From Numidum massiliense (GTDB taxonomy: Bacteria > Bacillota > Bacilli > Thermoactinomycetales > Novibacillaceae), in assembly GCF_001375555.1 (NCBI RefSeq), contig NZ_CTDZ01000009.1:2659758-2723757 (forward strand): a DNA stretch of 64,000 nt, in the 5' to 3' direction. Every line of letters begins with the position of its first letter. The stretch's first letter is position 1. This document shows, one piece after another, positions 44,707 through 53,033 of this stretch. The notes beneath the pieces were generated by a model. It was not told the origin of the DNA. It saw only the letters and a list, made by a program, of their open reading frames with translations, and made no database searches. The position numbers and the translations under genes are program-made.

Positions 44707-45735
44707 TTACACAAACATCGGCTCATGCCACAGCGGCAACATCGTGCCGATTCCCTTCCGCTTCGCATGATCGTAAATGCGCTTCGCAACTGCCAAATCT
44801 TCCATCGCCATCCCGACCGCGTTGAAGTATATAAACTCCCGCGCCGTCGTTCGCCCCTGCTTCTTGTCGACGACGATGTCCCCTAGCTCGGCATCAATCG
44901 CGCCATCGCCAATTTCTCCTGCTGCATACATAAGCGCCAGCGTTTGCACGCCTCGCTTTTTTATCCCTTCCCAATGGTTGACAACGATTTTGTCTGCCCG
45001 ATGAATCACGGAAAATTCCGCTTCGTGACCGCCGACGTGCGAGTAAAAACATCCTTCCGCGAACCATTCCGCTTCAACGACGGGCGCCTTTGCCGTCGTC
45101 GCCGTGACGACGATCTCTGCGTCTCTAACCGCCTCTTCCGCACTTGCGACCGGCTGAATCGCCACATCTAGCACAGAACCCATCTCTTGCGCAAAGGTCT
45201 GTGCCCGCGTAGCAGTCAAACTGTACACCTTGACCGTCGTCACTTGCGGTAGAGCCGTCTTTAACGCCAAAAGCTGCGTCTTACTTTGCACGCCAGCACC
45301 GACGATGCCAACCGTCGTACTGTTAGCTCGCGCCAAATATTTTGCGGCTAATCCAGTTACCGCACCCGTTCGCATTGCGCTAATCAACGTCCCGTCCATG
45401 ACAGCGAGCGGTAACATCGTTTGTGGATCGTTTAACACGATGAGCGCCGACGCCCGCGGCAAGCCGTACCGCGACGTCATCGCGCGCGGGGCACTGCCAA
45501 TCCACTTCATCCCAGCAATGTCAATCGAACCACCGACGTAACCGAGCATCGCATTAATTCTTCCCCGCGATAACTCGCTTTCCTTATCCCCCCACCTAAG
45601 AACGGTCTTCGGTGGAAGCACGACGTCTTTACGATCATATAACGCAAAAACCGTCTTTAAGTCATCAATCACCTCTGACATGTTCGACCCACCACAAGCA
45701 ACGACATCCCGCTGCGACAAATAGCGAAAATCCAA
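44707..45735 (-). CDS. Ornithine cyclodeaminase/mu-crystallin family protein
   Basis: 342 residues. The Rossmann motif is TVGIVGAGVQSKTQLLALKT; the substrate side has VLPPKTVLRWG, LIVLNDPQTMLPLAVMDGTL and ISAMRTGAVTGLAAKYLAR, where Arg and Lys ligands of the family are kept. Members make proline from ornithine or reduce imines/opines with NAD(P)H. About two thirds identical by eye to the paralogue at 46052-47086. The duplicated pair next to each other may form a heterodimer or act on related amino acids. Confidence 0.88.
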   Translation of the reverse strand: MDFRYLSQRDVVACGGSNMSEVIDDLKTVFALYDRKDVVLPPKTVLRWGDKESELSRGRINAMLGYVGGSIDIAGMKWIGSAPRAMTSRYGLPRASALIVLNDPQTMLPLAVMDGTLISAMRTGAVTGLAAKYLARANSTTVGIVGAGVQSKTQLLALKTALPQVTTVKVYSLTATRAQTFAQEMGSVLDVAIQPVASAEEAVRDAEIVVTATTAKAPVVEAEWFAEGCFYSHVGGHEAEFSVIHRADKIVVNHWEGIKKRGVQTLALMYAAGEIGDGAIDAELGDIVVDKKQGRTTAREFIYFNAVGMAMEDLAVAKRIYDHAKRKGIGTMLPLWHEPMFV

Positions 45736-46051
45736 TGGAATCGAGACCCCCTATAGGCATCATCTACTCATTCTCTACAAACTTTTTTAGTAAAATAAGA
45801 GAGAGGATGCGTTTTCAGAGACTTACCGGTAAAATATGTGCGCTAGTAAACTAGCAAAAGGCAAATCTCTTAACAAAAGAGTATATCTGTCGAATGGCAA
45901 GGAAGGTATCGGCTCATTGATCATTTTTGTGCGGAAAAGAAAAAATGGGGAGGCGCTGTTCGTTGCAACGCTCCCCGTTAAGGTTTCGGATGGCTCAGCA
46001 AATATTTATGAGCCAATCGCTAGGGAATGATCCGTCCCTTCTGTACACCAC
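45736..46051. other. Gap between the two OCD paralogues
   Basis: Contains the terminator described at 45947-45976. An open plus-strand frame (45836-46030) has no ribosome site or family resemblance and is not called. Confidence 0.5.
45947..45976 (-). terminator. Intrinsic terminator of the second OCD gene
   Basis: GGGGAGGCG / CGCTCCCC imperfect hairpin with ATTTTTTCTTTT directly after it on the minus strand. Confidence 0.75.
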
Positions 46052-47086
46052 TTACACAAACGCCGGCTCTTCCCACAAACGAACCGACGTCCCAACCCCA
46101 CGCGTCTTCGCGGTGTCATACACCCGCTTAGCAACGACCAAGTCGTCGAGAGCCATCCCGACCGCATTAAAATAAATGAACGTATCCTCGTCCGTACGTC
46201 CACACTTGTCGCCAGTGACGATCTCCCCCAGCTCCGCATCAATACGGTCGTCGGAAAAACGTCCCTCGCGGTACATCAAGGCGAGCGTCTGGGCGCCGCG
46301 GTGCTTAATCCCTTCCCAATGGTCGACGACGATCTGATCGGCACGTTCCACTACCTCGTATTCCGCTTCAAACCCGCCGACGTGTGCATAAAAGCAGCCT
46401 GCCCCGAACCACGGCGCCTCTACGACCGGTCGTTTCGCCGTCGTAGCGGTCACGACGACATCAGCGCCGCGCACCGCTTCTTCCCCGCTCGTCACCGGTA
46501 TGACGTCAAGAGCTAATTGTGCACTAACCGCTTCCGCAAACGCCGCCGCCCGTTCCGCTGACAAATCGTACACGCGCACCGTCGCAAGTTGCGGTAACGC
46601 CGTTTTGAGCGCCATCAGTTGGGTGCGGTTTTGCGTCCCGGCGCCGATAATCCCGGCGAGCGTCGCATCGGGGCGCGCCAAGTACCTCGCCGCCACACCC
46701 GTCACCCCGCCCGTGCGCATCGCGCTAATGACCGTCCCGTCCATGACCGCAAGCGGTAACATCGTCTCTGGATCGTTCAACACGATGAGCGCCGACGCGC
46801 GTGGCAACCCGTATTTAGCCGGGTTGTGGGGCGCACTGCCGACCCACTTCATGCCAGCGATGTTGACGCTACCGCCGACATACCCGGGCATGCCGTTAAT
46901 ACGTCCTCGCTCCCCTTCACTGTCCAAATCTCCCCAACGAAGCACCACCTTCGGCGGAAGCACGTAATCCCCCGCCGCATGCAGTGCCAACACGTGTGCC
47001 AAATCAGCCATTACCGCACGCATCGACATACCGCCACAGCGGATGACGTCGCTTTGCGATAAGTACAATAACTCATGGGCAAACAT
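46052..47086 (-). CDS. Ornithine cyclodeaminase/mu-crystallin family protein (paralogue)
   Basis: 344 residues, same layout as its neighbour: VLPPKVVLRWGDLDSEGERG, ALIVLNDPETMLPLAVMDGT, ISAMRTGGVTGVAARYLARP and Rossmann TLAGIIGAGTQNRTQLMALK. Cofactor and substrate residues are conserved in both copies, so neither looks dead. More GC-rich at third codon positions than the other copy, which suggests that the duplication is old or one copy was acquired. Confidence 0.88.
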   Translation of the reverse strand: MFAHELLYLSQSDVIRCGGMSMRAVMADLAHVLALHAAGDYVLPPKVVLRWGDLDSEGERGRINGMPGYVGGSVNIAGMKWVGSAPHNPAKYGLPRASALIVLNDPETMLPLAVMDGTVISAMRTGGVTGVAARYLARPDATLAGIIGAGTQNRTQLMALKTALPQLATVRVYDLSAERAAAFAEAVSAQLALDVIPVTSGEEAVRGADVVVTATTAKRPVVEAPWFGAGCFYAHVGGFEAEYEVVERADQIVVDHWEGIKHRGAQTLALMYREGRFSDDRIDAELGEIVTGDKCGRTDEDTFIYFNAVGMALDDLVVAKRVYDTAKTRGVGTSVRLWEEPAFV

Positions 47087-47391
47087 TGATCTTCCTCCTC
47101 GTATGAACCTTATAATTCTGGTGACGAACGACTCTCTACTCCCGGATCAACAACTCTCCTGACGAACGTCGACTATATTTAGGGTATACTTAGGGAATCT
47201 TTCGAAATATGGGCGGCTGCTTAACCCTAATTAGTCCACCAACTGTGTGTTGCATGTATGCGTCACATGTATGCACCGCAACACCTGTCGATGACATAGC
47301 AACTGATGCGCCACAACAACTTTCGACTGCATGACGTCCGTTATAATCGGGCTACCGTTGCCGACAGCCAAAACTCACCCAGTACCTTCGT
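47087..47391. other. Intergenic region without a recognisable feature
   Basis: Short words such as GTATGC and CAACA recur, but I see no gene, clear promoter or hairpin. Confidence 0.4.
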
Positions 47392-48218
47392 TCAGTTAGC
47401 GACTGTACGACTCACCTTCCGTACGACCGGACTCACCCAATACCCTGTCAGCCGCGCCAACACACATAACCCGATCCCCACCGCCAAAAACACGAGGCCA
47501 ACCGGCAACGCCCCGTACGTGAACGCCAGTGACGGTAGCATCGACGTGACCAATCCGCCTCCAATAAACGGGCTAATGAAGGGCGAACGAAGCGCATACC
47601 CCGGTCCTGCCTCCGTTTCCATCTCCGGATCCACCGTGCGCAGCAGCATCAACCCGACCGCCGCCACGCCCGTCAATGACCCGTAATTGACGATGGCGCT
47701 TTCAAACCAGTGGCGGGAAAACAAGCGCGGCCCTGCCCAAAACACGTACCAAACCATTAGCGCGGCCGTCACGACCATCAAGACGAGTAGCGGCACCGCA
47801 TAGGCGACGACGACGGGTACTTTAATCGAAGCGATCGCCCCGACGATGAGAAATTCAAGCGCCAACCCTTGAATGCGCTGAAACGTCGCTCGATCGACGG
47901 CCTCTGCCCAGCGCGTCTTGCCGATCAACAGCTGCACGACTAAGCCACCGACCATCGCCAGCGGGAACAACGGCATCCCCGCAATCCACTGGCCGATCAC
48001 AACTTGCATCCCCCAACCGATCAAAATCGCTAGCGAGATTAGTGCCGCATGAAACGCAAATGACTCAATGGCATCTTTATTGAGCGTCACCTTCGCCCCG
48101 ACAGACTGCTTGTCCCGCGGCAGAAGGTCCTTTTTTCCGATGGAAACACGAAAGATTCCTCCCAATAAGTGATGATGTTTTCTTAAAATGAGCGCGCCAA
48201 CTGAACGTCCACACCTCT
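47392..48218 (-). pseudogene. gltS: C-terminal half of a sodium/glutamate symporter
   Basis: The conventional open frame is 257 residues from a TTG at 48165; in-frame homology reaches up to a stop near 48219 (GALILRKHHHLLGGIFRV). Hydrophobic segments and motifs such as FHAALISLAILIGWGMQVVI, FESAIVNYGSLTGVAAVGLM and PFISPFIGGGLVTSML match the second half of GltS, which is normally 400 or more residues. The first membrane half is absent and no ribosome site precedes the frame, so it is probably inactive. Confidence 0.72.
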
Positions 48219-48568
48219 CTGTTTATAGACCCCTTTATAGATCGTGGTTTTGTTGGCGATCCTTGAACGTTGCAGCCTTTGCTTGCACGCTGTTTTGAAC
48301 CCCGTTACCAAACTCAATAAACCGTTAACCCGTTGATAGGTTGACCTGCACTATGCAACGAACGCTTTGCCTTTCTGACCTTACCGATTGCAGTGACTCA
48401 GTATCGTGACACATCGCTATGACAGATCACGCCCACAGATCACTGCTTTAATTTGTGATTTCCGATTTGCTACTTATTTGCTACTTATTTGCTACTTATC
48501 GCTCTCCCCATCGCATCCCCCCTTTCCCTTGATCCACGGCTAACCATTTCCAATGAGTCATTTGTTGT
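48219..48568. other. Intergenic region with triplicated 11-mer
   Basis: The only structure is TTTGCTACTTA repeated three times without a mismatch at 48466-48498. No gene; the lost 5' half of gltS is not here. Confidence 0.55.
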
Positions 48569-48820
48569 TCATGAAAGATTCCTGTTACAACGCACCAGTT
48601 TGTTCAGTTCAGCAACACACCAATCGTCGACTTTTGTTAAGTAAAAAAGCGCGACGTGGCACTGTAACGCGTGTGCCACTTTTTTTGCCGTTTCCTTACC
48701 CGGAGTTTTGCTGCCGCTTTCAATTTGTGAGTAGTAACTGCGGGAGATTCCGGCAAGGCAAGCGACGTGTTGTTGGGTTAGGCCTTTGGACTTGCGTGTG
48801 TCGACGAGCCATTGGCGCAT
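48569..48820 (-). CDS. XRE family regulator
   Basis: 83 residues, AAGGAGG 7 nt before the ATG. HTH: TRKSKGLTQQHVACLAGISR then SYYSQIESGSKTPGKETAKK. The C-terminus is short (LFYLTKVDDWCVAELNKLVR). Similar to small phage/ICE regulators. A nearly identical but frameshifted copy lies at 49540-49787, about 1 kb away. Confidence 0.85.
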   Translation of the reverse strand: MRQWLVDTRKSKGLTQQHVACLAGISRSYYSQIESGSKTPGKETAKKVAHALQCHVALFYLTKVDDWCVAELNKLVRCNRNLS

Positions 48821-49168
48821 GGCGAAACCTCCTTAACAATGCTGTTTTTGATAAGGTTTTGGCAGTTTCATGACTACTTGATTCATGTTTAGGCAATAAA
48901 TACGATAAGTACGTTTGTGTTAACGAAAGACAATAACAAGTTCGTCAACAGTAGTTCACCTTAGTAGTAAGCACTTCACACCCAATCAATTTAGAAGTCA
49001 TTAGATTCAAGGAACGAGCTATTCCCATTATAACCATTTGCAATTACTAGTCAACAATTTTATTGCCATTTTCAATTATAACTGTATTTGATTGCCGTTA
49101 CATAGCTTAAATCTTATGCTCTTACTAACAGATCATTGCTGACTGTAATACTTCGGAGGGAGCAGAAT
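48821..49168. other. Divergent control region between two XRE genes
   Basis: AT-rich. Words such as AATTTTATTGCCATTTTCAA and GATTGCCGTTA recur near 49040-49100 and could be repressor sites, but I cannot define a palindrome or a strong promoter with confidence. Confidence 0.4.
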
Positions 49169-49492
49169 ATGAATATTGGATTAAGAATTAGAGAGTTAAG
49201 ATTAAGCCAAGGTATAACGGTTACCGAGCTAGCCGAGAAAATTCAAATTTCGCAACCATACTTATCCCAAATTGAACGTGGCGACAGGCAAGCTCCCATC
49301 GACGTTATTGGGAATATATGCCAAGTGTTTAAAATCTCCTTGTCACAGTTCTTTGCTGACGAGCAAACCCAGCTTCCTCCCGATATCCTTCAGTTAATTG
49401 AAGCCGCTAAACAATTAACGCCCTTGGAGAGGAAATATTTAAATATGTTTTTGCAGTTATCTTTAGAAAGGAAATCTCGTGACAGTGAATAA
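49169..49492 (+). CDS. XRE family regulator (SinR-like)
   Basis: 107 residues from the ATG at 49169 (GGAGGG upstream; the frame is open 11 codons earlier). HTH: LRLSQGITVTELAEKIQISQ, PYLSQIERGDRQAP. The C-terminal helices PPDILQLIEAAKQLTPLERK are like the SinR/SinI dimerisation segment. A close relative in layout is the regulator at 50515-50847 (PPDLQELIRAAKKLTVEERQ). Confidence 0.87.
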   Translation: MNIGLRIRELRLSQGITVTELAEKIQISQPYLSQIERGDRQAPIDVIGNICQVFKISLSQFFADEQTQLPPDILQLIEAAKQLTPLERKYLNMFLQLSLERKSRDSE

Positions 49493-49539
49493 AACCTGTT
49501 CATCAATAGACCACCTTATTATCTTTACCACCTTCATGA

Positions 49540-49787
49540 CAGAATCCTGTTACGAAGGTACCAGTTTGTTCAGTCCAGCAACACACCAATCGTCGACTTT
49601 TGTTAAATAAAAAAGCGCGACGTGACACTGTAACGCGTGTGCCACTTTTTTTGCCGTTTCCTTACCCGGGGTTTTTGCTGCCGCTTTCAATTTGCAAGTA
49701 GTAACTGCGGGAGATACTAGCAAGGCAAGCGACGTGTTGTTGGGTTAGGCCTTTGGACTTGCGGGTGTCGACGAGCCATTGGCGCAT
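49540..49787 (-). pseudogene. Frameshifted copy of the XRE regulator at 48569
   Basis: About 90 percent identical in DNA to 48569-48820. One extra T in a T-run (GGGGTTTTTGCTGCC against GGAGTTTTGCTGCC, near 49674) shifts the frame in the middle of the HTH region. It stands divergent to the repressor at 49938, with the operator array between them, in the position of a cro-like or excisionase-control gene. Confidence 0.88.
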
Positions 49788-49804
49788 ACTATTACCTCTA
49801 AAAT

Positions 49805-49916
49805 GACACAATACGTGTAATAGAAACCGACATCATTACACAAATTGCGTATTATAAACACCATGCGACACTATTCGTGTAATTAAACTCAATGTCACTC
49901 ATAGTGTAGATATAAT
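49805..49916 (+). promoter_or_regulatory. Operator array and promoter of the 49938 repressor
   Basis: Sites GACACAATACGTGTAAT (49805-49821), ATTACACAAATTGCGTA (49835-49851) and GACACTATTCGTGTAAT (49867-49883) share the consensus ATTACACGNATNGTGTC, in alternating orientation. A weaker fourth lies at 49894-49910. Centre spacing is about 30, 32 and 27 bp, roughly three helical turns. A -10 TATAAT (49911-49916) follows the fourth site. This resembles multi-operator control regions of phage or ICE repressors. Confidence 0.8.
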
Positions 49917-49937
49917 GAAGCCAAAGGAGGGCTGGCC

Positions 49938-50273
49938 TTGCTTGGAGAACGTTTAATGCAGCTACGAGGGCTGCAAGGGTTACGACAAGAAGATGTTGCA
50001 AATAAGATCGGGATTGCTCGAACAACGTACGCCATGTACGAACAAAATCGTAGGGAACCCGATTATCAAACGCTCCACAGTCTAGCCCAACTATTTGAAG
50101 TAAGTATTGACGATCTCCTCGGTTTCGAGGATAACCAAACAGACCTTTTTGAGTTACGGAATCTGCTGAAACACGAGCACGTCACATATGGTGGAAAAAT
50201 ACTTAGTGAAAAGCAGCGTCAAATGGCCATAGCGTTTTTTGACGCGGTATTTGTCGATGAAGTAGTGGAGTAA
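49938..50273 (+). CDS. XRE repressor (phage/ICE ImmR-like)
   Basis: 111 residues, TTG start after AAAGGAGG. HTH: LRGLQGLRQEDVANKIGIAR, TTYAMYEQNRREPDYQTLHS; the C-terminal 45 residues (LLKHEHVTYGGKILSEKQRQ) are typical of small Bacillus phage and ICE repressors. It probably binds the array at 49805-49910 and so controls itself and the divergent, now broken XRE gene. Confidence 0.87.
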   Translation: MLGERLMQLRGLQGLRQEDVANKIGIARTTYAMYEQNRREPDYQTLHSLAQLFEVSIDDLLGFEDNQTDLFELRNLLKHEHVTYGGKILSEKQRQMAIAFFDAVFVDEVVE

Positions 50274-50382
50274 AGAGTTATCATCACGGCATAGGTATAA
50301 ACAAAACATATCCACCGACAATTACAAATCGGCTAATAAATTCGTGCAAACCTATTTCCAAGTATCAAATCCACCTCTTGTA

Positions 50383-50439
50383 CATATTTTATGACCATGC
50401 ATTCTAATTGTCAACACATTTTATGACTTTTAGTTCTAA
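50383..50439 (+). promoter_or_regulatory. Direct repeats upstream of SinR-like gene
   Basis: Two 25-bp direct copies (50383-50407 and 50415-50439, period 32 bp) share CATTTTATGAC and end in TTCTAA; a third TTCTAAAGG lies at the ribosome site. TTCTAA/GTTCT words resemble the SinR recognition word GTTCTYT, so autoregulation by the protein at 50515 is plausible. Confidence 0.55.
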
Positions 50440-50514
50440 AGTCGATGTAAGACTGTTTTATAAAGGTATTAAGTATACAATGATCATATACATTTTTTTC
50501 TAAAGGTGAAGCGA

Positions 50515-50847
50515 ATGAATCAATATTTCGATGGCTCAAAACTCAAGAGGCTACGGAAAGAAAAAGGGCTAACTACTCAGCAGATAGCGAACAAAGTTAA
50601 CGTATCTCAATCATATATTAGTCGCTTTGAAAATAATAAAGCGATACCCGATGTAGATATGCTTTCAAGAGTGTTGGAAGTGCTTGATACAGATATTTCA
50701 TCTTTTTATTCAAGCAACGATGAACTTCCACCCGATCTACAGGAGCTTATTAGAGCAGCTAAAAAGTTGACTGTTGAAGAACGGCAAAAATTCACGGAGT
50801 TACTTAATACAATCCTGGAAAGATTAGAGAAGCGCAATAACGAATAA
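50515..50847 (+). CDS. XRE family regulator (SinR-like)
   Basis: 110 residues from the ATG at 50515 (AAAGGTG 6 nt upstream). HTH: LRKEKGLTTQQIANKVNVSQ, SYISRFENNKAIPDVDMLSR; C-terminal helix pair PPDLQELIRAAKKLTVEERQ followed by LLNTILERLEKRNNE. Paralogous in layout to 49169-49492. Confidence 0.87.
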   Translation: MNQYFDGSKLKRLRKEKGLTTQQIANKVNVSQSYISRFENNKAIPDVDMLSRVLEVLDTDISSFYSSNDELPPDLQELIRAAKKLTVEERQKFTELLNTILERLEKRNNE

Positions 50848-51261
50848 ACATCAAAAGAAAAAAGGACAAACCACGGTAATTCCGTTATGAATAGGTCGAC
50901 CAAAACCAATCACATCCTGAGGAGTTACCGATGGTTTTGTCAAGACCAACTGCGAAGAGTACTCCTATAAATCAGGACTATTCGTCCTACTTAGGTACTC
51001 TGACGACAAGCTACGATAAAAAAAACAACACACAATTCCCGCTCCCTACTTCACCACTACCCACCTGCTATTGCTCCCTGGTCCCTTAGGATTGGATTTA
51101 GTAGGCGCTGCGCCGAGCTTAGAGTATTTCCCTATATTCCTACTAACCGAAACAAACAACAAAAAAGCTCAAAAATTCTTCCGTTCTTAGCAGGAATTAC
51201 CCATCCCCTTGTCGAATCCACTTACTAACACGCATTTTACCGATGAATGGGGGTCAATAAT
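50848..51261. other. Upstream region of the first quorum-sensing cassette
   Basis: No gene. The last 80 bp (51180-51261) are nearly identical to 52950-53033 upstream of the second cassette and share TTAGCAGGAATTACCCATCC and CCCTTGTCGAAT; this duplicated block is the likely promoter region of both. Confidence 0.6.
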
Positions 51262-52587
51262 ATGGCGATCGATCCGATCACGCTCGGTTCACTCATTCGT
51301 AAACGCCGCAAGGAAATGGGGCTGACATTGAACGACTTGGCGAGTGACACCATCTCCGTCCCGACGATTAGCAACATCGAACGCGGCATCACGGGCAATC
51401 TCGCCAGCGATAAAGTCGCCTACATCCGCGAGAAACTCGGATTAACGGACGAACTCGTGCAGCAGATGCTGACGAGCACGAAAGAAGTGGACGCACGCTT
51501 CGCGCAAAAAATCGCCAACGTGCGATATTTGGCGGAGCTGAATTTGCTAAGTGAAGCACGCCAAGAAGTAAGCGCCTTAGAAGGTGACGACAAGTTAGAC
51601 GAATACCCTCGTTACGCCATAACAGTGCAACTGTTAAAAGGAATCGTCTTGCAAAAACAAAGTCAGTGGGAACGAGCAAAAAATGCGCTACTACAGGTGC
51701 TACGGCGACTGCGCGAAGAGCCTCTGGAGGATCCGAACAACCTTGCTGCTGAAGCGTACTTTAATTTATCCGTCATCACAGCTCTAGACGACCAAGATTA
51801 CGAAAAAGCGATTGAGTACGCAAACATGGCGCTCGACGTGTTTCAGAAAGAAGGTGATGAACAACAGCTAGAAGGGCGTGTGCTGTACAATATAGCACTC
51901 TATTACTACCACTCCGAACAGTACGGTCAAGCGTACAAATATGCGATCGATGCACGACCCAAATGCGAACAGGTGTATGACATGAAGACTCTACTTTTGA
52001 CCTTCAACAGTGAAGGGTTAATTCTGTCTGCTCAGCATCTGTACAGTCAAGCCGTGCAAGTGTTTCAACACGCGATTAACCTGTCGCGGTCATATTCCGC
52101 CGATCCGTGGATCGGAAGTGTACTTTATCTTAACTTAGGTGATTCGCATTACCGCGATAAGGCCTATACTGAGGCGCTACGGTGTTACGACATCTCGCAG
52201 TATCTTTGTAAAAAAACGAAGGACGATCTTCAACAAGCCATGCTGTACTTGTCATACGGTGAGGTCTACTTCGCAATGGAGGAATACGAGAAGGCGTCAG
52301 AGTATGCTGACAAAGCCTCGGAGCTAGAAAAGAAGTTCGACCTCGCTTCTGAGTATTTGCAGCTCTTGTTACTAAAGGCGAAAATTGCTGCTGAGCAAAA
52401 TTCTGCTAAGGTCATGCCTATCTGCGAAGAGGGGATTCGTCTGGCGGAAAAAAGTAAGTTGTTCAACAGAATGAAGGACTTTCACTTCGTTTTGGCGAAC
52501 TACTTTAAGCGGACAGGCAACCTGGAAGCATTTCATCAGGAGACGCAACATATGTATGACATAGAATCTTTCATTCGCGGGAGGTAA
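51262..52587 (+). CDS. HTH-TPR peptide receptor (RRNPP type), cassette 1
   Basis: 441 residues from the ATG at 51262, with GGGGGT 7 nt upstream. N-terminal HTH (LGSLIRKRRKEMGLTLNDLA, PTISNIERGITGNLASDKVA) followed by TPR-like helical pairs to the end (AEAYFNLSVITALDDQDYEK, AMLYLSYGEVYFAMEEYEKA). Residues 1-160 or so are almost identical to the receptor at 53034, while the region from about 190 on diverges much more. Its last three codons carry the ribosome site (GGGAGG) of the propeptide gene that starts 5 nt after the stop. Confidence 0.92.
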   Translation: MAIDPITLGSLIRKRRKEMGLTLNDLASDTISVPTISNIERGITGNLASDKVAYIREKLGLTDELVQQMLTSTKEVDARFAQKIANVRYLAELNLLSEARQEVSALEGDDKLDEYPRYAITVQLLKGIVLQKQSQWERAKNALLQVLRRLREEPLEDPNNLAAEAYFNLSVITALDDQDYEKAIEYANMALDVFQKEGDEQQLEGRVLYNIALYYYHSEQYGQAYKYAIDARPKCEQVYDMKTLLLTFNSEGLILSAQHLYSQAVQVFQHAINLSRSYSADPWIGSVLYLNLGDSHYRDKAYTEALRCYDISQYLCKKTKDDLQQAMLYLSYGEVYFAMEEYEKASEYADKASELEKKFDLASEYLQLLLLKAKIAAEQNSAKVMPICEEGIRLAEKSKLFNRMKDFHFVLANYFKRTGNLEAFHQETQHMYDIESFIRGR

Positions 52588-52592
52588 ACGTT

Positions 52593-52709
52593 GTGAAAAA
52601 AATTATCGCTTCTATCGTCGTTATCGCAATCCTAGCAATTCCCTTGACTTCGTTTGCTGGAACAAGAGGGCCGATCGTCAGATCCAATAACACCGTCGTG
52701 GAGAAATAA
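52593..52709 (+). CDS. Exported quorum-sensing propeptide, cassette 1
   Basis: 38 codons, GTG start, GGGAGG 8 nt upstream inside the receptor stop region. The product has a Lys-Lys start, a hydrophobic core (IIASIVVIAILAIPL) and a signal-peptidase-like site TSFAG, then the tail GTRGPIVRSNNTVVEK. This is the Phr/NprX/PapR design: Sec export, further proteolysis, re-import by an oligopeptide permease and binding to the TPR receptor. The second cassette has a homologous gene with a changed tail (GDRMPVIRSHSTVGGK). The mature signal is probably a 5-10 residue piece of the tail. Confidence 0.88.
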   Translation: MKKIIASIVVIAILAIPLTSFAGTRGPIVRSNNTVVEK

Positions 52710-52727
52710 ACAACTAACACTTAATGG

Positions 52728-52767
52728 TCCGTTAAGCGGAGCGCGTGAACGCACCTCGCCTAACGGA
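52728..52767 (+). terminator. Intrinsic terminator of cassette 1
   Basis: TCCGTTA ... TAACGGA outer stem with an inner GCGTGAACGC hairpin, followed by TTTTTT. Nearly identical to 54499-54538. Confidence 0.85.
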
Positions 52768-53033
52768 TTTTTTCTATTTTGATGACGACAACACTAATGA
52801 GCCACAATAGCAATAACCACGGAATTATTTCTATTGTACCCCTATTGTTAAAGTACACTATCTATCTTTATCTTCCCGCCGTTTTGGCCGTAAAAAAATG
52901 CTCCGTTTGTTCACCTCATTTCTATACACTCCAAAAAAGCTCAAAAATTTTTCCGCTCTTAGCAGGAATTACCCATCCCCTTGTCGAATGCTCTTACTAA
53001 CACATATTTTACCGATGAATGGGGGTCATCATT

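Noticed and set aside
45836-46030. Plus-strand 64-residue ORF between the OCD genes
   Set aside because: No ribosome site, no homology pattern, and it runs through the terminator of the opposite-strand gene.
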